A stretch of DNA of 64,000 bases, from assembly GCA_949987705.1 (NCBI GenBank), contig CATLJY010000204.1, forward strand, positions 1 through 64,000, read 5' to 3'. This document shows, piece by piece, positions 45,650 to 55,955 of this stretch; position 1 is the stretch's first letter, and every line of letters starts with the position of its first letter. A program made the position numbers and the translations under genes. The DNA comes from Thereva unica. Taxonomy: Eukaryota > Arthropoda > Insecta > Diptera > Therevidae. The notes under the pieces were generated by a model. That model saw only the letters and a list, made by a program, of their open reading frames with translations, did no database searches and was not told where the DNA came from.

Positions 45650-46215
45650 GAAGTTTTTCTATTTAAACAAAAAATATTATGAAATTTTTTTCAGAGCATT
45701 TCTTCGTTAATATTCTTTTTTCGGCACCTCAATGAAGTCGATATAGTTTTTAGTTCGCGCGGTATGGTGCAGGTACAAAAATCATAAACGTCGTTTAAAC
45801 AAAAAAAAACGGTTCGACCGAATTTTATGAAAATCTTTTCAGGTCATATTTTGGTTAATACTCCTCGAACGTCGTCAACTAAGTCGTTATCTTTTATTGT
45901 TCGCGCGATATCGTGCAGGTACAAAAATCACATATGTCATTTAAACCAAAAAACCGCTCGACCGAATATTATAAAAATCTTTTCAGATTATATTGTCGCT
46001 AATACGCTTCGAACGGCACCTCAAGTAAGTCAATATCTTTCGTGGTTCGGGCGATATCGTGCAGGTACAAAAATCACTTACTCCGCTTAAAAAACAAAAC
46101 GGCTCAACCGAATTTTATGAAAATCTTTTCAGATCATATTTCGGTTAATACGCTTCGAACGACACCTCAACGAAGTCGATATCTTTTTTGGTTCGCGCGA
46201 TATCGTGCAGGAAAA
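45650..46215. repeat. Tandem repeat, about 146-bp unit, nearly four copies
   Basis: The marker TCGTGCAGGTACAAAAATCA or a variant occurs at about 45763, 45909 and 46055 and a degenerate form near 46203, giving spacings near 146 bp. Each unit also carries TATGAAAATCTTTTCAGA and AATACGCTTCGAACG-type blocks. It is followed by a short (AC)n run near 46235. Confidence 0.85.
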
Positions 46216-46559
46216 AATGACCACATACGTACGCGCACACACACACACACATACTTCCTCCCAATTTTTTGCTTAAAATGCTCCTGGGACCTTGAAAGAT
46301 GAAAATACGTCGAAAATTGGAAAATTGGTCATTTCTCTACCAGGAGTGCTGGCTAATGGTAGTCGGGCGGAAAAAACCACCCCAATCTAAGGTGAAACAG
46401 GTTATGCCGATAGACTCGTGGCCAAGGGGGTGCTTGGTCTCTAATATCCGAACTATGGATACCTGGCGTTCTCCAGTTTCAATTAGCCTTCCAACAGGAT
46501 ACGGGCTGGCTGTGGGTGACTTACTTTCCCGAATACTCGTGGGTCCATTTATAGAAATT

Positions 46560-47900
46560 AATAAAAAAAAATAATGAGCTTGATGCAGCTCCGACAGCAT
46601 CATCCTCGTCAATTGTGACGATGGCCACATCTCAACTGTCTTTAGGGACACAAGAAATAGCAATTGCCTCAACGAGCGGAGCCATTGGGCGCGCAAGTTT
46701 GAAATCAACTGCCTCGACCGGTGGAACCAATGGCACACTGGTTCTGCAGACGGGTTGTCCTCCAAAAAACTGAGCTGAAGAGAGTTTGCTCAGAGTAGAA
46801 AACTCCGGAATGTCCGGAACAGAACAGCACCAAGACGGCCAAGGGGCCCACTCGCTTCACCATTATCTAGGTGGTAAGCAGAGTTAAGCTAGGCCTCATC
46901 TCTACTGACATGGTCAACTGCCCTCTGACACCTGGCACAGTTGCAGGAGGCGATCATTGATGTCGTAATTGAAAAAGCGGGCGGCGAAGTCAAGCCGTCT
47001 TTCGAGGGAAGCTTCCCAAGAAGAGCCTGGCTGCTGTTAGTCTGCTCTGACACAGCAGAATGGATGAAGAGTAATGTCTCTTTCATTAAAAGCAAGAGTG
47101 CTCTTGATATTACTTTGGTGGAAGAGGGTAATTTCCCTCAGACATACGTGGCTACTTCCCGAAGGTTGCTACATTAAGCAACGATAAAGTGCTGGCTACT
47201 ATCGCCAGGCAAAACGCGGTTTCCACTGAAAAGTGGAAAGTGGTCCAGAGGCGCGTAAATGACAATACCCTTCACTTGGTCACGGTGGACACCGCTTCCA
47301 TGGCTTAGTTAATTAGTCTTAAGGGGAAAATTGCGTATCGATTCAGGATAATTCTTACGGAAGCAGCCAAAAGGATATGGTTGGCCGTGTGACGCTCAGA
47401 CCATAATGGCACCTCGCAATGCTTCGGTTGGCACCGAGGGCTGCAGTAACGCCGTTACCTTCGTCATAGGGCCATCTGACTGCGGAGCTGCGCTCGCAAC
47501 GACTCTAGGACCGAAAGTCAGAGGACTTACCATCGAGCTAAGTAAACTAGTATATGTTCGGAGATTTTAATTGACAACCGTGTCACTCATCTCTCCATTA
47601 CCAACTTTATTTCTGGAGATCTGGTAGTGGCGATCTCGGTTGCGGTTCCCACCGTCAATGGATTCCAAGAGATACCTGCTCAGAAAGCATTTTCCAGGGT
47701 CAATCTTCCAGAACGCCTATCCACTGGATGGTGGGTGTAGTCATAGGACCATCCCAAACCACATCTCCGACTATGAAATGGTTAAATGGGCCTCTTTTCA
47801 ACCCTATTAGTCTCCGGGGAGGTACAATTTGTGCGTCACTTCTTCAGAAGCGCCTTGATCTGATCTTCAACAACCTGGTCTGACTCTTTAGAGCCAACTT
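46560..47900 (+). pseudogene. LINE ORF1 (DUF4780-like) relic
   Basis: 46575-46770 encodes a Ser/Thr-rich segment. 46941-47177 encodes EGSFPRRAWLLLVCSDTAEW and ALDITLVEEGNFPQTYVAT, followed in another frame by NAVSTEKWKVVQRR and LHLVTVDTASMA. This order resembles the DUF4780 domain of Jockey/R1-type ORF1 proteins. 47580-47660 (DLVVAISVAVPTVNGFQE) may be the start of the endonuclease. Multiple stops. Confidence 0.5.
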
Positions 47901-48226
47901 CAACTAGGGATACAATGCAACCATCTGGAGGAAAGTCGTGGTGGTTTTTATCTCGAAACAGGACAAGATAACCTTGTAATTTTTGCGTTAATTGCCAACA
48001 GGAAACAAAAAATACTTAAATGTAAAAAAGCCTGGGGCGCTAACGAAAAGTTACAGTAAATAAAATATGAATAATGGTAAAGAGCGCTTAACGTTTTATT
48101 ACATTTAAGTAAGTGACTGCAACAAAAAAACTATACATTCAAATTTATTTTTTACTTTTTGGTTCATTCTAAAATTAAAGCATTTTTTAGGGTTTTTAAA
48201 CTATTTTTGTTTTTTAAGTAAAGCAG

Positions 48227-48290
48227 CGTTTTCCAAACTGGGGGGTGCGGGAGGAGGCGCTTATAGCTCAAAGGGGGGGTGCGGATGATT
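48227..48290 (+). mobile_element. Possible hAT 5' end fragment
   Basis: CAGCGTTTTCCAAACTGGGG followed by a G-rich run is the typical start of Charlie-like hAT elements. The partner end was not found. Confidence 0.4.
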
Positions 48291-48427
48291 TTATCTTTTT
48301 GACTTTCTGAATCATTTTTTAAATTTTTACTTAAATTTTGTTGTGTCTTTTGAATAACTCTGAATTTTTTTAGTCGATTTCGACAACTGTATACGATTCT
48401 GAAACGTCATTCGGTACCATTGTAGCT

Positions 48428-49760
48428 ATGAGTCAATACACATCGAAAGAACGCTCTGAAATTGTAGAGGTTTACATTGACAACAATAATTGTTCAATTG
48501 TGAAAACCGCGCGTGCTTATCGTAAAAAATATGGGAGAATTTCTGGGCCTTCAGCAATTCGAAGTTTGATAACGAATTTCTTTGTGAACGGGTCTGTAAC
48601 CACTCGCCAGAGTCTCATTCGACCACTACCGCGGCGCTCCAATGAAGTTGTTGAAGTGATAAGACAGAGTGTCCAAATGTCGTACCGCCGCCGATCTTAA
48701 GGCGGGCCGCACACTTGTGCGACATTTATTGCAATGAGATAAATGCCGCAATGCGGTAATTACTGCAACGCAACAAATATCGCATGATCCCATTTGAAAA
48801 GCACGCAGAGTGCTGTTGCTGCCGTACATCAATGCGACCAATCGAAATATTGCATTGCAACATGAAGGAGATATCGCAAAGAGATAAAAACGTCTTCCTT
48901 CATTGCAATATTTACAGCATGTTGCATTGCGATTTTGAGGTTTGACTTGATCGGAAGCGTTTATTGAAAAAATCAAAAATGAATTAAAAAAAAAAATAAA
49001 AGGTTTCTTTAAAAAATACCAAATTACAGGCATTTTATCTTAACTAGAACTCATTTTGTTAAACTTGCTTATATTTACACCATCATACCTTGCGGTAAAT
49101 GTCGCATAAATATACGGTTTCAAATCTCAGTGCAGTAATTACCGCACTGCGGAATTTATCTTAATGTAATAAATGTCGCACAAGTGTGCGGCCCGCCTAA
49201 AAGTTAAACGTGATTGGAGCCATTCACAGGAGGATTATGCTTCCCATATAAAATGCAACTTATTCAAATTTGTTGCCAACGGACAAATTTTGATGACGGA
49301 CGAACCTCATTTTACACTACGTGGCGGAGTCAGTAAGCAACACTGCCGAATTTGGCGAACCCAAATGTCATTCACGAAACATACTGACGAAAAAGACACT
49401 GTTTGGGCCGGAGTGTGGTCAAAAACCATCATCGGACCATTTATCTTCAAAGTTTGAGAAACCCTTGCCGGCGCACGCTATAGTTTTAGGTTGGCGAACT
49501 TTGTGTGTCCGAAAACGCGTAGAAAAGATCTGACGAACCTATTTTCAACAAGACGGCGCACCTTGCAACATCGCAGCCATTACGAGAAGTTCTTGCAAAA
49601 GTAAAGTCTATGCCACCAAGCCATTGACGAACTCAAAGCTAGGATACGAGACGAAGTAGCTCTTACATATGACGCCCGAAGTGCTGGCCATTGTTTGCCG
49701 AATTTTCAAACAAGAGCTGCTTTTTGAGTATCGAATGGAGGTTGTCATTTAAATGGTAGA
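48428..49760 (+). pseudogene. IS630/Tc1/mariner-type transposase, broken
   Basis: The N-terminal helix-turn-helix part (MSQYTSKERSEIVEVYIDNN) is open over 48428-48700. It is the DUF4817-type DNA-binding domain seen in insect mariner-like transposases. After the MITE, 49199-49456 reads ANGQILMTDEPHFTL, with the second catalytic Asp of the DDE triad in a DEPHF context, and GGVSKQHCRIW. Further C-terminal remnants reach about 49760 in other frames. Confidence 0.75.
48701..49197. mobile_element. Harbinger-type MITE in the transposase
   Basis: The TAA duplication lies at 48698-48700 and 49198-49200. Inverted ends of about 70 bp start GGCGGGCCGCACACTTGTGC and continue with GACATTTATT. 497 bp with no coding capacity. 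Confidence 0.92.
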
Positions 49761-49971
49761 GAATATCCTAAATAAATCTTGCTAATTTCTCAAAATCGGC
49801 TAAAAAATGTCGGAGTTATTCAATGTTGAAATACCGAAGGTCTAGATGGCACACCCCATGTAGTATGCGAATTCACATCATTTTTAATATTGCAAAACAA
49901 CAGAGTCAAGGCCGATTCACAATTTAAAAAAATATCCAAGAACAAAAGCAATAATAATTATCATTAAATAA

Positions 49972-50023
49972 TCATTCATTCATCATTGCGCTCCTTTAAT
50001 CCCTCATGGGACATAGGGCGGAA
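49972..50023 (-). mobile_element. 52-bp LINE D stub with target duplication
   Basis: The 12-bp duplication ATCATTAAATAA lies at 49960-49971 and 50024-50035. On minus the insert reads CCGCCCTATGTCCCATGAGG, GATTAAAGGAG and a GATGAATGAATGA tail, the extreme 3' end of LINE D. Confidence 0.87.
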
Positions 50024-50035
50024 ATCATTAAATAA

Positions 50036-51224
50036 GAAGAAAGCAAATTTTAGTAAGTATCAAAACTAAACTTATCTCCGATGTTTCAAATAATGAAGCG
50101 AAAATCTGGAAAAAGTAATTCCAGAATTAATCAAAAACATTCTGTTAATCAAAAGAAATTTTTTGCTTTTAACTTAATGACCAAGGATTTCTGTAGAGAT
50201 TAAAATTTTTTCCAATGCTGCTTTGTGGAAGATGTAAAAATTGAAATAGGAAGAGGTCAACCCTATTCGTTTCGAATGAAAAAAGCGAAATGAAAATAAT
50301 ACAAGAAAAAATAACAAAAACAGACGAACTCTTAACAATTTATCACTTCTGTTCTCATTCCACCTCAAGAATAAATTTCCAGCATGTTTGATTGCAAAAA
50401 ATAAGATTTTATATAAAGTCATCACTTCCACCCGAAACGCTGATTCCCCCACCATAATCATTTTCTCCGTCATTCAAGCTATTGAAATGACAAGTGATCA
50501 CTCTTGCCTTAATGTTCAGCACTTTCACAAGTCCTTCGTTTTGTAATCTTGGCCAAAGCAGAAAGAAAGTAGGTGTAAGGGAATGTAATCGTGGAAAAAC
50601 CCACCCTGTAGCAGGGTGGAGGCGGGTGCCGTTGGTGGCATTACTTACAAATCAAGGATTTAGGATTTCTGAAAAAAGGGGATACAAAACGGTCAGAGCA
50701 GTCGAAATGATCTCAATTTTATTGCATTACATTTCAAAACAAAATGAAAACGATATACACAATGGCGACGGGAGAGAACAAATGGCAGGAAAAAGGAAGA
50801 ATATAATAAAGAATAAAATTGAGGAGTAAAATCCTGAAGAAATTTTCATTTATTCTTTATTACACATCCTTCCGCCCAATGCGGCCATCTGTATCCGTTT
50901 ATATCCTTTATGTCCGTATATGGGGAGTAGAGGGCGGGGGACGGATGAAGTTTATCACAATTGCCCTCACAAATTACATTTTCCGTACCACGACCGTAGT
51001 ACACCTATTGGCACGATCCTTAAGCCATATGTCAAGGACTGATGTAGCTACATACTTGCCATACGGACATTTTTCGGAGGCACGGCGCGGCGGAGCATTG
51101 CTGATTCCCGAGCACCGTATGTCACCAGCGAGGGGGAATAACCCGCTTTTAATGGGGTCATGTTGGGGGTGCAACCTACGGCAACCCCGACGAGCGTCTC
51201 TTAATGAAATGTAAATGTTCTTAC
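50036..51224. other. Intronic stretch with a MITE-like GC-rich segment
   Basis: Mostly unassigned. 50980-51130 contains ATTTTTCGGAG and ATTCCCGAGCACCGTATG, resembling the small element at 33914-34087. A GTAAGT on minus near 50640 could be a splice donor, but no convincing exon precedes it. Confidence 0.4.
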
Positions 51225-51428
51225 CTCGTCTGCATTGTTGAAGGTTGTCACCTCAATACCCTTCTTGCTATCCACGTTACTGCTATACTCCGTATCCTCG
51301 ACGGTGTTGACGGTGTTTGTGGAATTACCCTCGACTAAACCTAATGAGGAAGCAGCAGATTTTCCTTGGCTAGAGAACTTTGATGCCAGGCGAATTTTTA
51401 AGCGGGTCTTCTTCTTCTGCGGCACCGG
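51225..51428 (-). CDS. Probable 5-HT1 exon (third intracellular loop)
   Basis: The exon is bounded on minus by acceptor AATGTTACAG (51438-51429) and donor GAG/GTAAGA (51225/51224). It is 204 bp, phase 0 at both ends, and encodes 68 residues starting PVPQKKKTRLKIRLASKF and ending TFNNADE. The basic start and the Ser/Thr-rich remainder fit a GPCR third intracellular loop just after TM5. Its phase fits the exon at 43422-44060. Assignment to 5-HT1 rests on strand, phase and composition, not on a conserved motif. Confidence 0.55.
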
Positions 51429-52369
51429 CTGTAACATTAGAATAAAATCCATTATCAAATGCCATTGTAGTGGTAAAGGTATGGCTCAGTTTTAAGGCAT
51501 AATGTAGCATTATTAAAATTTCAAATACCAGCGGCATTTTGCGTTGGAAGACAGGAATTCACTTTGAAGTTTTTGGGGGGAAACAGATTTGCGCCATTCA
51601 ACGAAATTATAGCATCCTGAGTTCTGAATTCTGAATGGTGAATGCTCCTCAGCAGGGCATGGTGAATAGGGACTAGAGTATTTTTAGCTTAAGTATAACT
51701 ATTGTACTTCTTTGGGAAATTAAATTGGGGGTTTAAATGGGTCGTATTTGATCTCATGAGCGATGATTTTTCATCCAGAATAATTTATTTAATTCCGCAA
51801 AATTTCATTTCACATAAACCAACGATGAAATAGTCGTTTTCCTCAACTGTCTGTAAAATGGGACTTTTTACCAGCGGGGAGCATGGGTATGATATAGTAT
51901 ATATTTTTTATTGACATCTCATCCCTAGTAAGATTTAGATTATGTATAATTTTAATCATTGCAAAAAACGAAGGACAATCAAGATCTAATGAGTGATATT
52001 TAAGGCTTGGGATACAACCTACATTGTGACTTGAACTGGTTAAGCAAAAATCTTAAAATGTTATGCCACTTTAATATAAGTAGGGATACCGAATCGATAC
52101 TCGATTCGTAACTCATATGAGTATTTGGCTTTCGATTCTACTCGTATCAGTACTCTTTACTTTTGACCGAGTGCTTTTACTCATATCACTACATATATTG
52201 GGTGGAATCGAGTAGATACTGAATATAATTTGCATACAAGGCCGAATTTAAGCTAACTACAAATTTATCTTAGTCGTAATTTTCATATAAACGCATTTCA
52301 CATCAAATGTATTTTTCTGCCTCAATTGAGGAGAATTTAGGGATGTTTAAGAACCTTAAACGTCCCTAA
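51429..52369. other. Unassigned stretch, no gene seen
   Basis: 52081-52230 is rich in ACTCGATTCG/TACTCGTATC-like words and may be a degenerate repeat. No TM1-TM5 exon of the receptor was found here. Confidence 0.35.
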
Positions 52370-53400
52370 CTCTCATTATTGGCGTTGACTCACTTCTACA
52401 GAATTGGATTGAAAGTTTCCTTTTTGGTCATTCAATCAAAGTAGTATTGGATGGCGTGTAATCGGAACCCCACCCGATCACTGCGGGGTCCCCCAGGGGT
52501 CAATTTTATCACCTGCTTTATTCCTTATCTTTATAAATGTTTCGCTGACGACGGTACCCTGCGTTACTCTTATGGCTTCGTAAGACAAGCACCTGTCTTG
52601 ATGATCGTGAGCGAATGCCCAACTGCATAAATAAAGACATTGAACTCATTCTAGGTTGGGTAAGCAAGAATCTTGTCGAATTAAACCCCATCAAAACTAA
52701 GTACTATCTTATCTCCAATAAAAGGTGCAACCCCTCTCCATCCGTGTTAGGGGATCGTGTTGAGCTAATGGCCGAACCATTATTAACATCTTTAGCGTGA
52801 CATTACCCAAAAACTTGCGTTGGAATGACCACATATTCCAAATCGCCAAACAAGCATCCCAGTGCTTGGAATTGCTCAGGATGTGCAAGTTTGGCCCGTT
52901 AGCCCCATTGGCCCGTGCTGTAATATACAAGTCCTACATTCGGCCGCCGCTCGAATGCAACTATATCATTTGGGGCGGCACTCTGAAAACCACCTTGGCG
53001 TGGTTAGACAAAGTACAAAAAGGGGCCCGCAAACTTATTGGTTTGCTCCACCATCGACCCCTTGAGCCACCGTAGCAATGTAGCAGCACTGACAAAATTA
53101 TATCGCTACTATCATAGTGACTGTTCCTCCGAAATAAACGGCTTCCGGCGCAATCTTACGCCCGCAACACCAGATTGGCCCACTCGTCTCATTTCCTCCA
53201 TCTGCAACACCCTTTCACGCACTCTAAAAACTATTAATTCTTTTCTAAATAGAACAACTCGACTGTGGAACAACCTTTCGCAGTCAGTATTTACGAACTC
53301 CTACAACATCCAAGAGTTCAAATGCATAGTTCAAATGTTTAGTGGGATCTGATTCCGCCAGCGGCCATCATTTCTCTGTACGCACAACCAAAAAAAATCT
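52370..53400 (+). pseudogene. LINE C, copy 2 (reverse transcriptase relic)
   Basis: Frames broken by shifts read GVPQGSILSPALFLIFIN (motif B), NKDIELILGWVSKNLVELN, WNDHIFQIAKQASQCLELL, ARAVIYKSYIRPPLECNY and TTRLWNNLSQSVF. These align with the intact minus-strand frame at 33735-33082. The catalytic YADD block is lost. An A-run near 53390 is the probable tail. Confidence 0.8.
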
Positions 53401-54220
53401 AGTCTTAACGATTGGCACTTTTTGATTCACGCGATTCGATTCGCGCGGTAATAGCTTTTAGTATAACTACATAGATGAAAAAAATGTTTTCCCACAATAT
53501 ACAATTTTCAAAAACAAAGAAAAAAAACAGTTTTTGAGTGATTTTTGTCGCCAAAAAGTGATTTTTTCAAACTTTGACTTTGAATAACTTCGAAAGGTTT
53601 TTTAGAAAAAAGGCAACAGGGCTTTTTGTAGGCAATAACGTTTCGTTTGACTGATCAAAAAAAATATGAGTGTGCTTAAGACCACACTTTAGAAGTAAAA
53701 CTTTTGTGCCCAACGGCTAGTAATATGCAATAGATATAGTGGAAAGTCTGTCGGATCTATAGTACACTTGAGAAAATTCAGGCCAACGACAGATGCAGGA
53801 AGAATAGTGACGAATCTACTGACGGACTTGATACAAATACTATTTGAAAATATCAATATTTATGAATTCCTATTTACATTAAAACCTAAAAGTAACCGAG
53901 TAAAAATAATTTTTATTGGCTAATTTTCTTAAAAGCATACACGCGGTGCACCTAGTACGTATAGCATATAAGTGCGCATCCCACACGGGTATGCAAGCTT
54001 CCGCCACAGACATGGATACTACCGCCACAGGCACGAAAATCTAAACATCCCTGCAAACATTCCGAATCGATATGGATGCGAGAGCGATTCATAAAAAGCG
54101 AAAGCTTTCTTCGATAACGAAATCGAGAACGATTCGAAAGCATTATCGAAAATGATAAAAAAGGAACGCTAGAATGAATCGCTTTTGAGATGGAATCTCG
54201 AAGGGTGCGCATGTATGTGT
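53401..54220. other. Flank of the large foldback, no gene seen
   Basis: 54060-54220 has TTCGAAAGC and ATCGAGAACGATTCG words that look like degenerate versions of the foldback units. Confidence 0.4.
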
Positions 54221-54982
54221 GTTTCGTTTTCTCGAATCGATGTCGAATGTATCTCGAATCATTTTTATGAATATGGTTCGTTTTTTCGAATCGATATCGA
54301 ATGAATCTCGAATATGTTTCGTTTTTTCGAATCGATATCGAATGAATCTCGAATGATTTATTTGAACACATGTTTCGTTTTTTCGAATCGATATCGAATG
54401 AATCTCGAATATGTTTCGTTTTTTCGAATCGATATCGAATAAATCTCGAATGATTTTTGTTTCGTTTTTTCGAATCGATATCGAATAAATCTCGAATGAT
54501 TTTTGTTTCGTACTTACCGCAATATTTATTTATCCGTTATTAATTACCTTAACTTCACTATAAATAAATAAAGTGATTAGATAAAATAATGAAGTTAAGA
54601 TAATTAACAACGGATAAATAAATATTGCGGTAAGTACGAAACAAAAATCATTCGAGATTTATTCGATATCGATTCGAAAAAACGAAACAAAAATCATTCG
54701 AGATTTATTCGATATCGATTCGAAAAAACGAAACATATTCGAGATTCATTCGATATCGATTCGAAAAAACGAAACATGTGTTCAAATAAATCATTCGAGA
54801 TTCATTCGATATCGATTCGAAAAAACGAAACATATTCGAGATTCATTCGATATCGATTCGAAAAAACGAAACATGTATTCAAATAAATCATTCGAGATTC
54901 ATTCGATATCGATTCGAAAAAACGAAACATATTCATAAAAATGATTCGAGATACATTCCACATCGATTCGAGAAAACGAAAC
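54221..54982. repeat. Large palindrome built from about 56-bp units
   Basis: The left arm (54221-54556) and right arm (54591-54982) are inverted copies around a 34-nt loop. Each arm ends at the loop with GTAAGTACGAAAC/GTTTCGTACTTAC and AACTTC/GAAGTT. The arms consist of repeated units TTTTTTCGAATCGATATCG plus AATGAATCTCGAAT. The right arm is about 56 bp longer, one extra unit. Long frames crossing it are repeat artefacts. Confidence 0.92.
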
Positions 54983-55651
54983 ATATTCATAAAAATGATT
55001 CTCTAATTTTCACTTTCAAAAAACGCATGCGCACGTCTTAACCAGGATTGAGCTACTGAAAAGGACGCCCAGCTAAACTTCCACCGCGCCTGCGCCGGCA
55101 AGTCATCTTCACGCACACACACTCATATACTCCTCACCCGATAGCAAAACAGCAAATTCTGGAAGGGAGAAGCAAACAAAACCATGAGAAGAGCGTGAAA
55201 GCTTTAGGGATCGTTTTAACGATTGTTTCTCGAATAATTCTCGACAAGTTGTCTTTCGAAAATAGCTCGAGAAAACGAGCAGCCGAGAAATTGTTTGCAG
55301 GGATTCGCCTCATGGAAGTAAGCTGGTGGCATATGCAAGCATACATAAAATTGCATGGTTTTTTTTCCGTCCCGGCTTTCACACATAGCCCGAAAATCTA
55401 AGTAACGAGTGCATGCAAGGTGCATGTGTTTGTTGTGGATACTTGTGTGTGCTATTTCGAATGCGGCATTACAGAAAAAGTTAAAAGTAGGCCGACCTTT
55501 GGGTGGCATGCATTCCATTCATGGAACATTCCGTCAGGTCACATTCGAATACACACACTTCTATATTATTTATCAACGAATTGAACGCATGTACGCTTGG
55601 ATATGTCACCAGCTGTATGCATGCTCCGCTCCCGCTACATTCATGATCATT
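54983..55651. other. Right flank of the palindrome, no gene seen
   Basis: It contains TTCTCGAATAATTCTCGA-like words near 55225, faintly related to the palindrome units. No coding motif. Confidence 0.35.
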
Positions 55652-55952
55652 GGCCTCGATTCCCAGATCCGACGGGAGGGAAGTGAGTGAGGATTTGACA
55701 CTTTGCGATTCTCAAATCCGCAGTCCCGGATTGGTTTAAATCGAAAATTCGGAGTGAAGACTCACGCGATAATGAAATATATGATGTCGGATTATCTCAG
55801 GCGCATTTGTCGTTCAAATCCGCAGAAAATTTGTTGCGGATCACACTTTTACAGCGCGGAAAATGTCAAAAAGAAATTCGGGGTTGGATCTGAGAATCGC
55901 AAAGTGTCAAATCAAAGTGTCTTCCCTCCCGTCGGATCTGGGAATCGAGGCC
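55652..55952. mobile_element. 301-bp MITE, ATT target duplication
   Basis: Ends are GGCCTCGATTCCCAGATCCG, inverted at the right, continuing with ACGGGAGGGAAG and TTTGACACTTTGCGATTCTC. Inverted repeats total about 60 bp. ATT flanks at 55649-55651 and 55953-55955. Non-coding. Confidence 0.88.
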
Positions 55953-55955
55953 ATT

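Larger units (their letters stand above)
48345..49865 (+). mobile_element. mariner/Tc-like transposon relic
   Basis: Inverted segments TTGAATAACTC...TTTTTTAG.CGATTT are present at about 48351-48380 and, inverted, at about 49795-49826. The transposase relic lies between them. The outermost termini are not resolved. A MITE splits it at 48701-49197. Confidence 0.65.
44061..51224 (-). other. Probable 7.16-kb intron of the 5-HT1 gene
   Basis: It is bounded on the minus strand by donor GAG/GTAAGA at 51225/51224 and acceptor TTTTAG at 44063-44061, both phase 0. It contains a SINE, tandem repeats, LINE and mariner relics and MITEs, described separately. The connection of the two exons is inferred. 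Confidence 0.55.

Noticed and set aside
45827..46302. Repeat protein with a 49-residue period
   Set aside because: It follows from the roughly 146-bp DNA repeat; units do not keep a constant frame.
53952..54990. Repetitive minus-strand proteins with SNRYR- and FEKT-like repeats
   Set aside because: They are translations of the palindrome's tandem units.
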